25,971 nt of DNA, taken from the NCBI GenBank assembly GCA_034429745.1, contig DAOUFY010000031.1, positions 1-25,971 on the forward strand, in the 5' to 3' direction. This document shows positions 17,857 through 24,819 of this stretch, piece by piece. The notes under the pieces are model-generated. The model saw only the letters and a program-made list of their open reading frames with translations, was not told the DNA's origin and did no database searches. The stretch is from JBAXBF01 sp034429745. GTDB taxonomy: Bacteria; Chloroflexota; Anaerolineae; Anaerolineales; DRKV01. Position 1 is the stretch's first letter. Each line of letters starts with the position of its first letter. The position numbers and the translations under genes were made by a program.

Positions 17857-17885
17857 ATTATAAATAATATCCGAAAAAATTGCAA
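17857..17885 (-). promoter_or_regulatory. Promoter for a leaderless operon (epimerase-cyclase-kinase)
   Basis: On the minus strand TTGCAA (17885-17880), a 17-base spacer and a perfect TATAAT (17862-17857) are followed after only 7 bases by ATG 17849. The expected transcript start falls on or next to the start codon. This is the best-formed -35/-10 pair in the window. Confidence 0.65.
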
Positions 17886-17983
17886 ATTATTTTTATGCTT
17901 ATGGTTGATTTACTATTGGAATTTTTATATAAAGAAAGATGACAATCACATCTCTTTCAGCTAAGAAATATTGAAGGAGCTCA

Positions 17984-18703
17984 TTACTCAAGCGCACTGC
18001 TTGCGTAGCGTTTTAAACCCCAACCCAAAACTGCTCCGCAGAAGGCAGGTAAGCCCAAGGCAATGAGGAATACATCGCGCCAGAAGCGTTCGGGGAAAAG
18101 GCGGATGAGGGTATCGGAAGTTAGAAACATCCAAGTGCCGGGAGCGAAGAAAATATCATGAAAAAGGACAAAGAGTACGCCAAAAGATATAAAAACGCCC
18201 AACAGCAGGGTGCAGCACAGTATGGCAGTAAGGCGGCTGCCGGCGGCAAGCCCATTAACAAAGGCTGCTTTCCATCCTCTTGTCCAAGCGAGAACGGCTA
18301 AAATTCCCAACAAGATAAGAGCTATGCGCCACACCCGCAGCACCTGCTGGGTTACTTGTTTCACATCTTTCATGTGCGACAGCTCGCGTTCATTGAACAG
18401 AAAACTGCAGTCGCTCATTTGCTTGCAGGAAGGTTCGGGCACGGTAACGCCTTCGGGAAAACGCAAATCGGCGAGGTAGGATATATCTGCGTCGTTTATC
18501 AGATACTCAACGGCATAGGGGGCATAGGTAAGCCGATCGGCAAGTGTAAAACCATAGGGATCTTCGGGAAAACCCGGCGTGTGATATTCAAAGGTGAGAA
18601 ACCATGGCATAAGCATCAGGCGAATTGTCGTAAGGATGAGTACAAGCGGTGTAAGACAAGCGACAGCAAAGCTGAGTAATCTTAATCCGGCTGAAAATTT
18701 CAT
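17984..18703 (-). CDS. Integral membrane protein, TIGR01906/DUF1461 family
   Basis: 239 aa with about four membrane segments (near 8-32, 125-145, 160-187 and 212-230) and an extracytoplasmic loop after the first. The loop carries the family pattern YGFTLADRLTYAPYAVEYLI and NERELSHMKDVK. It also has two cysteines close together (EPSCKQMSDCSF), a possible disulfide outside the membrane. Function of the family is unknown. The ATG overlaps the stop of the spermidine-synthase-like gene (ATGA), so it is translationally coupled to it and downstream of the carbonic anhydrase. Confidence 0.8.
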   Translation of the reverse strand: MKFSAGLRLLSFAVACLTPLVLILTTIRLMLMPWFLTFEYHTPGFPEDPYGFTLADRLTYAPYAVEYLINDADISYLADLRFPEGVTVPEPSCKQMSDCSFLFNERELSHMKDVKQVTQQVLRVWRIALILLGILAVLAWTRGWKAAFVNGLAAGSRLTAILCCTLLLGVFISFGVLFVLFHDIFFAPGTWMFLTSDTLIRLFPERFWRDVFLIALGLPAFCGAVLGWGLKRYASSALE

Positions 18704-20250
18704 TGTAGTTCTTTTAAACCTCCGGAGAGTATATAGTGAAATATAAGGCTATGAGTCAGCCACTCTACTGGTGCTTTATCGTCGGTAAAGACAAGCTGTT
18801 GAACAGGGGTTGGCTGCTGATTAAGAATGGTTATGCCCATTGCCTCGATGAGCAAAGGGTGGGTATGCTTGTTTCTGGAAAGGGTTAAGTAATTTTGGTA
18901 AAGGTATATCCAAGTAGTGGGCTGTTTGGTGGCATAGACAATGGCATTATAGGTGTTGGGCACGTCCATGACATGCACCGAGGGAAAGACAGTTTGCATC
19001 GTGCCGGCTAGGGCATCAATCAGGCGCCGATCTTGAGGTGCGTGGCCTACATTAATAGCAACCGTGCCTTTTTCCGTTAAACGCTCGGATAGGGTTTGGA
19101 AAAATTCACAGGTGGTTAAATGCCATGGGATGTAAGGTGGGCGGTAGGCGTCAACCGCGATAAGGTCGTAGCGGTTTGGGTTATGAGTTATTCCCCAGCG
19201 GCCGTCTGCGGCTATAGGGTTGAGGTTGGGTTGTGTCATGCCAAAGTATTGCTTGCCCACCTCGATGATTTTGGCATCCAGTTCATAACCATCAATGGGG
19301 ATTTCACCAAAGACTGCGGTAGCTTGGCGGGCAATGGTGCCGCCGGCCAAACCAATGATGGCGATCCGCTTGACTTGCTGTGGGGTGGTTGGCGGTTTAT
19401 TGAAGAAGGGAGCTACCAGAAACTGCTCCCATGGACCTTGAAAACCAATCTGCTGTGGATGATATTCAGAGTGAACGCCCTGTCCTTCGTTAAGGCGCAA
19501 GTAGCGGTATTGATCTTTTTCGAGCACTTGGATGTAGTTGTAGGAAGATTCTGTTTCGTAAATTTGGTGCTGCGTGGTTTTGTAGGGCATTCGCACGGCA
19601 TACAGAGCAAAAAGGGCAAGCAGCAGCGGCATCCACAGCAGGGGCAAAAGGCTTTGCACACCAGAGGTTTGAGCGAGTCCGCCGAAAGCAACCAGCAGCA
19701 GCAGAAAGCTGAAAAGGAAGAAAGTAGCGCGGGTACCAATGAAGGGGATAAGCACTAGACTGGGTAAGAATGTGCCTAAAAATGAACCGAGGGTTGACAC
19801 TGCATAGATTTTGCCGGCTATGCTGCCGCTGCTTTCTTTATCCTGAATGGCTAAGCGGATAGCATAAGGCGAGATGGTGCCAAGCAGCGTAAGAGGTAAG
19901 CTGAATAGGATGAGCATTGCCGCGAATGAAGCAAAGAGGATGCCAAGCTGAAGCTGATCGAAGGCATTAGCAGCCGGCGTAAGAATGGGCGCAGCTGCAA
20001 AGGGAATAATGCCTATGCTGAAGGCTCCCCAAGCTAAGATGCGGTACATATTTTTAGGGTAGGGGGAGCGGTCGGCGATTTTGCCGCCTAAAAGGTAACC
20101 AATGGTGAGATAGACAAGAATAAGGCCGATAATGCTTGCCCAGACAAGGCGATTATCGCCAAAATATGGACCCATGAGATGCGAGGCAGACATTTCCACT
20201 GCCAGGGTAGTCATCCCGCTAATGAACACAGTAAAGTAGAGGTAGCGCAT
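18700..20250 (-). CDS. Fused membrane/spermidine synthase-like protein
   Basis: 516 aa. The first roughly 220 residues form multiple hydrophobic helices resembling a transporter-like domain (FTVFISGMTTLAVEMSASHL opens the protein). The C-terminal half is a spermidine-synthase-type methyltransferase fold, with the nucleotide loop IAIIGLAGGTIAR, the acidic turn GYELDAKIIEVG and the active-site region YDLIAVDAYRPPYIPWHLTT. Such fused proteins are common in Chloroflexota and their substrate is not established; true aminopropyl transfer is not assured. There is no visible ribosome site before ATG 20250, which lies 30 bp after the carbonic anhydrase stop, and the DUF1461 gene overlaps its end by 4 bp. 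Confidence 0.83.
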   Translation of the reverse strand: MRYLYFTVFISGMTTLAVEMSASHLMGPYFGDNRLVWASIIGLILVYLTIGYLLGGKIADRSPYPKNMYRILAWGAFSIGIIPFAAAPILTPAANAFDQLQLGILFASFAAMLILFSLPLTLLGTISPYAIRLAIQDKESSGSIAGKIYAVSTLGSFLGTFLPSLVLIPFIGTRATFFLFSFLLLLVAFGGLAQTSGVQSLLPLLWMPLLLALFALYAVRMPYKTTQHQIYETESSYNYIQVLEKDQYRYLRLNEGQGVHSEYHPQQIGFQGPWEQFLVAPFFNKPPTTPQQVKRIAIIGLAGGTIARQATAVFGEIPIDGYELDAKIIEVGKQYFGMTQPNLNPIAADGRWGITHNPNRYDLIAVDAYRPPYIPWHLTTCEFFQTLSERLTEKGTVAINVGHAPQDRRLIDALAGTMQTVFPSVHVMDVPNTYNAIVYATKQPTTWIYLYQNYLTLSRNKHTHPLLIEAMGITILNQQPTPVQQLVFTDDKAPVEWLTHSLIFHYILSGGLKELQ

Positions 20251-20280
20251 AAGGTTGACAAAGTGAGCAGTGAAGTGGTT

Positions 20281-21030
20281 TTATATAAATTCCACTCTGC
20301 CGCTGTCTAGGGAATAGTATGCTCCGCTGAGTTCAACTTCTCCATGCTGAGCAGCTTTAGAGATAATTGGGGAGTACTTAAGGATGTTTTTGAGGCTGAG
20401 CTGAATGTTGGCGCGGATGGCATTATCCAGGCGGTCGCCCGGCTGATGCTGGGAGAGCTCAACCGCAGGCTTTAATGCAGCGATCAACTTGCCCAAGCTG
20501 CCTTCGAGTTCTGCATCTTCCAAGGCGGCGGTAACCGCACCGCACTTTTGGTGGCCAAGCACAAGCACTAAAGGGGTATGCAAATGCTCAACGGCATACT
20601 CTAATGAAGCAATGACATCACTGAAAGCAGCTGCATTGCCAGCCACGCGGACGATGAACAGATCGCCCAAGCCTTGATCAAAGATAATCTCCGGCGGCAC
20701 GCGCGAGTCGGAGCAGCATAGGATGGCTGCCATAGGAGACTGTTTGGCTGAAATTTCTTGACGGCGCTGCAGATCTTGGTTTGGATGCTTGGGAGCGCCG
20801 GCCGCAAAACGCAAATTGCCGACCATTAATTGGAAGAGAGCAGCTTTTGCGGGGTGCAAGTCCGCTGGCAAGGGCGGCATAGTAGGGTCTTGGGGGATTG
20901 GGGGAGGGGAAAGGGGTGGCGGGGGAGTGGAAGCGGCCGCTTCACAGCCGGCTATGCAAGTTAATGCCGCGGCTGCACCCGCAAGCTGGAAAAAATCTCG
21001 CCGAGAAAGAGAAGAAGATTTTTGTTTCAT
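20281..21030 (-). CDS. Exported beta-carbonic anhydrase, Tat/lipoprotein type
   Basis: Hydrates CO2 to bicarbonate. 249 aa. The N-terminus has the twin-arginine motif SRRDFF (Arg10-Arg11), a hydrophobic stretch and a lipobox-like IAGC with Cys29, then a Pro-rich linker at about 36-58. This predicts a Tat-exported, lipid-anchored enzyme outside the cytoplasm. The catalytic domain has CCSDSR (zinc Cys106, Asp108) and GHQKCG (His160, Cys163), the complete beta-class zinc site. The start ATG 21030 is preceded by GGAGG; a longer in-frame reading to 21237 adds a Cys-rich, non-signal-like 69 residues and is rejected. First gene of the operon with the spermidine-synthase-like and DUF1461 proteins, and divergent from the WYL regulator. 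Confidence 0.9.
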   Translation of the reverse strand: MKQKSSSLSRRDFFQLAGAAAALTCIAGCEAAASTPPPPLSPPPIPQDPTMPPLPADLHPAKAALFQLMVGNLRFAAGAPKHPNQDLQRRQEISAKQSPMAAILCCSDSRVPPEIIFDQGLGDLFIVRVAGNAAAFSDVIASLEYAVEHLHTPLVLVLGHQKCGAVTAALEDAELEGSLGKLIAALKPAVELSQHQPGDRLDNAIRANIQLSLKNILKYSPIISKAAQHGEVELSGAYYSLDSGRVEFI

Positions 21031-21225
21031 TTCATCCTCCAGAGTAGAGTGTGAGGCAAATCTCCTGCAGCAAGCGAGGCAGCATTGCTTACAGTGAACA
21101 CCCCATAAGGCTGTAAAGCTGGCATTGGTTTGATCAACTATATTATAATCGAAAGTGTGAAAACATATTGGTGCAGACACAAGCTGATCTAACATTTGCA
21201 CTAAATTTGCAAAATGAATTTTTTG

Positions 21226-21245
21226 CGGGAACAACACTGTTCCCG
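21226..21245. promoter_or_regulatory. Palindrome (candidate operator) upstream of the WYL regulator
   Basis: Perfect inverted repeat CGGGAACA-N4-TGTTCCCG. It lies 10 bp upstream of the -10 and covers the place where a -35 would be, a common position for a repressor or for an activator replacing the -35. Autoregulation by the downstream WYL protein is an inference. Confidence 0.6.
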
Positions 21246-21251
21246 TAAGTG

Positions 21252-21260
21252 TGGTATAAC
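21252..21260 (+). promoter_or_regulatory. Extended -10 promoter element of the WYL gene
   Basis: TG-G-TATAAC, within the 10-mer TGTGGTATAA also seen upstream of the hydrolase gene. The transcript would start near 21267 and have a leader of about 54 bases. No conventional -35; the palindrome occupies that place. Confidence 0.5.
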
Positions 21261-21320
21261 AGAATTAACAAGGAACAAAAGATTTCCTTTTGGGGCAAAA
21301 GATCAATTAAGGAAGGTGTG

Positions 21321-22337
21321 ATGAAACAAAATTATTCTGTTTCATTAGGCAGAACCGAAGACATTAGGCGCATTGCACGCGTCTTAGATATTATTCAGCA
21401 AATTATAAGTACCCCAAATCATTGGACGCGGCGAAAATTAGCCGAATTTCATGAAGTGAGCGAACGCATGATCCAAAAGGATTTGGAGATCATAAAATAT
21501 CGCTTGAACCTGAAGCTGCAGCGTGATTCGAGGGGATATTACTTTGAACAAATACCTAAACTGCCGATCCTGAGTTATTCCTTTGCGGAGGGATTAGCGT
21601 TATTGATGGCGGCACGATCAGCACAGGTGCTGCCGGGAGTCAATTCCGCTGAGCTGGCGGCGGCGATTGCGCGTTTGGAAACAATTTTCCCACAAGAGTT
21701 GCTGCCGTTGCTGCGCGAGGCAGCAGATAAGCTGCCGAAGCATGCCGAAAGAACTCCTCGCCAAAGCATGCTTTTGCTGTTGAACCGCGCCCTTGCAGAA
21801 AAGCGGCAGGTAGAAATGGAGTACCTAACGCCGGGCGAGGATGGAACACCGAAAATAAAAGTGCGCAAAGTGGAGCCGTATGCTGTTTTCCCTTATGGCC
21901 GTTCGTGGCACTTGGTAGCTTTTGATCATTTGAGCAAAGAAGTGCGCACTTTTAAGATAGACCGCATTCAACAGGCAAAGATGCTGGATGAGTTCTACAC
22001 TATGGTGCAGGAGTTTAACCTTGAAGAATATCTTGGCGACAATTGGGGCATTATACGCAACCCCAGCACGAAGGTAGAGGAAGTAAGTTTGCTGTTTGAT
22101 GCGCTGGCGGGCAGGTGGGTATCGGAGGAGACATGGCATAAAAGCCAAGTGAATGAAATGTTGGAAGATGGGCAGGTACGGGTACGCTTTACGGTTGGTG
22201 TAACGGAGGAGATGATCAACTGGCTGCTGTATTACGGTGAGCATGTATATGTGGAGCAGCCGCTTTGGCTGAGAGCCCGAGTGCGGGCGGAGCATTACCG
22301 CGCTGCAAAGCGGCTTGAGAATGGAAATGGCAGCTGA
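21321..22337 (+). CDS. WYL-domain transcriptional regulator of the CRISPR-Cas locus
   Basis: 338 aa. The N-terminal winged helix (residues about 12-80, with WTRRKLAEFHEVSERMIQKDLEIIK as turn and recognition helices) binds DNA. The middle WYL domain (about 155-235, including YAVFPYGRSWHLVAFDH and TFKIDRI) is a likely nucleic-acid or nucleotide ligand sensor, and the C-terminal WCX-like part ends in LWLRARVRAEHYRAAKR. The start is ATG 21321 behind AAGGAAGG; an upstream GTG at 21249 overlaps the -10 and is rejected. The gene directly precedes cas6 in the same orientation with a separate promoter between. WYL proteins often regulate type I and type III CRISPR and other defence loci, so control of this operon is likely but unproven. 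Confidence 0.88.
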   Translation: MKQNYSVSLGRTEDIRRIARVLDIIQQIISTPNHWTRRKLAEFHEVSERMIQKDLEIIKYRLNLKLQRDSRGYYFEQIPKLPILSYSFAEGLALLMAARSAQVLPGVNSAELAAAIARLETIFPQELLPLLREAADKLPKHAERTPRQSMLLLLNRALAEKRQVEMEYLTPGEDGTPKIKVRKVEPYAVFPYGRSWHLVAFDHLSKEVRTFKIDRIQQAKMLDEFYTMVQEFNLEEYLGDNWGIIRNPSTKVEEVSLLFDALAGRWVSEETWHKSQVNEMLEDGQVRVRFTVGVTEEMINWLLYYGEHVYVEQPLWLRARVRAEHYRAAKRLENGNGS

Positions 22338-22390
22338 AATTGTGTGCAAAGGAGGGGATGGGCTGGAAAGGAGGATAAAAATAATATTGG

Positions 22391-22409
22391 TAATCATTAT
22401 TGATGATTA
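22391..22409. promoter_or_regulatory. Inverted repeat (candidate operator) at the cas operon promoter
   Basis: Perfect repeat TAATCAT-N5-ATGATTA that ends 3 bp before the -10 box. A bound protein here would cover the promoter spacer and block polymerase. The half-site differs from the palindrome at the WYL promoter. Confidence 0.55.
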
Positions 22410-22412
22410 GAG

Positions 22413-22418
22413 TATAAT
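22413..22418 (+). promoter_or_regulatory. -10 box of the cas operon
   Basis: Perfect TATAAT 36 bp upstream of the cas6 start. Possible -35 TTGGTA at 22387 leaves a long 20-base spacer, so the promoter may be weak or need a regulator. The transcript start would be near 22425. Confidence 0.5.
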
Positions 22419-22453
22419 GAATGCAGCATTGCCTACCTGAAAGGAATTTAAAC

Positions 22454-23197
22454 ATGTATGTAAATTTGAGTTTTAAAAGTGAAGATGACTTTGTCTTGCC
22501 TATTCATTACAATCACATCCTGCAGGGGTTTATTTACAGTGCAATAGACCCTGCGTTGGCAGCAATGCTTCATGATCAAGGCTTTATGGTAAATAACCGA
22601 TCATTCAAGCTGTTCGTTTATTCGCGCCTCTTTGGCGAATATAAAATAGATTCTGAAAAGCAGCAAATAAATTTTGGCAATGTTTGCCGGTTTAGTTTGG
22701 CTTCTCCGATTGAGGCGTTTTGTATCTCTATCTGTCATACGCTGCTGGTGGGCAAGCGGCACCATATCTTAGGAGGAACACGGATTGATGAGGTGGAGGT
22801 AGAAGTAGGTGAGCCGTTTGAAGTCGGTGAAAGTACCATGGTGTATACGAAATCGCCGATTGTAGCCTATAGTACGCTGCTGCGCCCCAATGGGGCGAAG
22901 TACACCTGCTATTTTCAGCCCGGCGAAGAGGACTTTAACCGCATTATTACTGAAAATTTGCAAAAAAAGTATGTTGCAGTCTATGGCAAGCAATTTCCAG
23001 AGGGCGAGGTAACGTTGCAACCTTTGCAGCAACCGCGCTTGAATATTGTGAGCTATAAGGGCACAGTGATTAAGGGATACTCTGGTAAGTTCCGCTTGAG
23101 CGGACCTAAAGAATTGCTGCAGTTGGCTTTGGATGCCGGCTTGGGTTCTAAAAATGCGCAGGGTTTCGGTTTTATTCAATTAATAGTAAGGAGATAA
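22454..23197 (+). CDS. cas6: CRISPR RNA endonuclease Cas6 (type I-B)
   Basis: Processes the CRISPR precursor RNA by cutting inside repeats. 247 aa with tandem ferredoxin-like folds expected. The N-terminal block LPIHYNHILQGFIYSAI contains a conserved-position His as a catalytic candidate, and the C-terminus has the hallmark glycine-rich loop GLGSKNAQGFGFI. The start chosen is ATG 22454 with AAGGAA upstream; an ATG 33 bases earlier has no ribosome site and would add a non-conserved leader. The ribosome site for cas8b overlaps the end of this gene. First structural gene of the interference operon. Confidence 0.9.
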   Translation: MYVNLSFKSEDDFVLPIHYNHILQGFIYSAIDPALAAMLHDQGFMVNNRSFKLFVYSRLFGEYKIDSEKQQINFGNVCRFSLASPIEAFCISICHTLLVGKRHHILGGTRIDEVEVEVGEPFEVGESTMVYTKSPIVAYSTLLRPNGAKYTCYFQPGEEDFNRIITENLQKKYVAVYGKQFPEGEVTLQPLQQPRLNIVSYKGTVIKGYSGKFRLSGPKELLQLALDAGLGSKNAQGFGFIQLIVRR

Positions 23198-23199
23198 TT

Positions 23200-24819
23200 A
23201 TGGGATTTTTACACGGTGTAAGACAAATTGGTGAATATTTTGAAGAAATAAACTTAAAGCATGTGCCTGAGGAGTTGCATGATCTCTACAATTTTCTTAC
23301 CCTGCCGCTTGGGATTCCTAACCCTCAACAGAAGGAAGATCAAAGACCTCAGGAAATACGCGTTCCGCTGCAAGTAAAGGATGTTAACGCAGAAATTCTT
23401 AATGTAGTGGGAGTAGGCAACTTTATCTTAGCAGATTATTGCGGCGGAGGCTCTGTGGAGGAGATGCGCTGGAAATATCTTTATCGCAAACCGCCCGGCA
23501 GCAATACAACTTGGAAGTTCAGCCCGCTGTACAAACTGGGAAAAGGAGTAGGAGACAAAGCATTCGATGAATTGGTAGGTGAACAAGGCGGCAGCGGTTG
23601 GAAGCAAAATGGAGGTTCACACTTTAATAAGCTGTATAAAAGCACTTTGCGCGGTTTTGAAACAGGCGGCTGTTTTGGGAATGGCAGTGTGGATGTGATT
23701 ATGGAGGCGCTTGAACAGCGGGTACAAGAGTTAGCCAAATTATGGAGCGATAAGAAACGTTCTTATTTGTTACTATTTGGAGTGCAGGGACCTAACGGTG
23801 AATTTCTTTTCCCGGGTGAAGTGCGTGCCTTCCGGGCTTATTTTCGCAACAAGAAGAAAAAAACTGAAGCTTCAAAAAGCGGCAAGATGAAGAGTATAGC
23901 ACTTCAAGAGCGCTGGTGCGCTTTATGTCATGCTGACTTGGAAGAAAGCACTTATTCGGTTAAGGATATCTATGCTTTTGCGACGTTTGATAAAAAGAAT
24001 TTTTTGCCCGCTGGCAATAGTAAGTTTATAGATAAAGTCTTTCCTTTATGCAGCCGCTGTTATACCTTGATTAGCGGTGGGGCTACCGCAGTGAAGGACA
24101 AATCGGTGTTGAAGCTAGGTGGGGCACTTAGCAGTGAAAAACAGAAAGAAGGGCAAGGGAAAAAGGAATGGGCACTTAGCAGTATGGAAATTTGGGTAGT
24201 GCCGGAAGTGATTGGCAAGCCAGCCTTCAAGCAGCTTATTCAGGATGGCAAAAGCTACTTAAAAGAAGGCGTAGAAAGTGAAGAACGTTATTTGGATTTG
24301 CTAGCCCGGCGGGATGCCAGCTTTGTCTATCACTTCTTATTTGTGGAACAAAACCGAGCTCAGCTTATTTTACACCGCTTGATAGAGGATGTGCCGCCCT
24401 CGCATTTCAGAAAACTACAAAAATTATGGAAGGAGGTAAATGGGAGATTTGACCTCAATGGCAAAAAGGAAAAGCAGATGGGTTTAGATACTGCCATAAG
24501 AACGATTGCCGCTTTGCTTATGTCGTTAGCAGTCAACAGAAAGGAAAATAAAGAAAAATTGAATGAGGAACAAAAAGTGATGAAGGAAAATGTGTTAACC
24601 GTCATTGCCAGTTTGTTCCAAAACCAACTCATTGATGTGCGTTATTACAAAACGCTGGCTGTCAGCCGCTTAACGGGTTTATTCAGCGATGAAGATTGGA
24701 TTCGACCAAAGAACAAAGAGGCTTACGACGGAGCATCGCAGCTGCATAGCTTGTGGATGCTATTTGAATTCTTTACTTTATTCAATCAAACTATTGGAAT
24801 CGAAGGAGATGATTTATGA
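23200..24819 (+). CDS. cas8b: Type I-B Cascade large subunit Cas8b/Csh1, lacking its C-terminal small-subunit part
   Basis: 539 aa, shorter than most Csh1 proteins (about 600-700). It carries a four-Cys zinc site (C240-x2-C243 in CALC, C284-x2-C287 in CSRC) and the Csh1-type block FVYHFLFVEQNRAQLILHRLIEDVPPSHF (quoted in parts: FVYHFLFVEQ, LIEDVPPSHF). It is the subunit expected to recognise the PAM and anchor the complex. It ends just after a helical stretch (LFEFFTLFNQ) where typical Csh1 continues into a helical small-subunit-like domain; that part is the next ORF. A 16-residue insert bounded by 14-bp direct repeats interrupts the segment LKLGGALSS...MEIWVVPEV. The start ATG 23200 is 2 bp after cas6 with AAGGAG. 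Confidence 0.88.
   Translation: MGFLHGVRQIGEYFEEINLKHVPEELHDLYNFLTLPLGIPNPQQKEDQRPQEIRVPLQVKDVNAEILNVVGVGNFILADYCGGGSVEEMRWKYLYRKPPGSNTTWKFSPLYKLGKGVGDKAFDELVGEQGGSGWKQNGGSHFNKLYKSTLRGFETGGCFGNGSVDVIMEALEQRVQELAKLWSDKKRSYLLLFGVQGPNGEFLFPGEVRAFRAYFRNKKKKTEASKSGKMKSIALQERWCALCHADLEESTYSVKDIYAFATFDKKNFLPAGNSKFIDKVFPLCSRCYTLISGGATAVKDKSVLKLGGALSSEKQKEGQGKKEWALSSMEIWVVPEVIGKPAFKQLIQDGKSYLKEGVESEERYLDLLARRDASFVYHFLFVEQNRAQLILHRLIEDVPPSHFRKLQKLWKEVNGRFDLNGKKEKQMGLDTAIRTIAALLMSLAVNRKENKEKLNEEQKVMKENVLTVIASLFQNQLIDVRYYKTLAVSRLTGLFSDEDWIRPKNKEAYDGASQLHSLWMLFEFFTLFNQTIGIEGDDL
24122..24183 (+). repeat. 14-bp direct repeat flanking a 34-bp insert in cas8b
   Basis: GGGCACTTAGCAGT occurs at 24122-24135 and 24170-24183, separated by 34 purine-rich bases. 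The period of 48 bp keeps the reading frame. Deleting one copy plus the 34 bp would join LKLGGALSS directly to MEIWVVPEV, a natural-looking Csh1 sequence. Confidence 0.75.

Larger units (their letters stand above)
21031..21320. other. Divergent intergenic region between carbonic anhydrase and WYL genes
   Basis: The longest gap in the window (290 bp). It holds AT-rich promoter-like sequence (ATTATAAT near 21141-21148, readable as TATAAT on both strands), two TTTGCA copies 11 bp apart (21195-21200 and 21206-21211), the palindrome at 21226-21245 and an extended -10 for the WYL gene at 21252-21260. No RNA gene was recognised. Confidence 0.5.

Noticed and set aside
17850..17885. ATG 17885 as start of the epimerase-like gene
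   Set aside because: The codon overlaps the -35 box and the added residues precede the conserved MILVTGATGF start of the fold.
17932..17960. Hairpin after the DUF1461 gene (minus strand) as terminator
   Set aside because: The stem is short with a G-T pair and a mismatch (GATG/CATC core), so support is too weak.
21030..21237. N-terminal extension of the carbonic anhydrase to 21237
   Set aside because: The extra 69 residues are Cys-rich and would bury the Tat signal. ATG 21030 has GGAGG directly upstream.
21249..21320. GTG 21249 as the start of the WYL gene
   Set aside because: It lies just before the -10 box, upstream of the predicted transcript start, and ATG 21321 has a better ribosome site.
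22348..22377. Two strong ribosome-site-like sequences (AAAGGAGGGG, AAAGGAGGA) between the WYL gene and cas6
   Set aside because: No sensible ORF follows; the ATG at 22358 opens only six codons. They lie upstream of the cas promoter and may be remnants.
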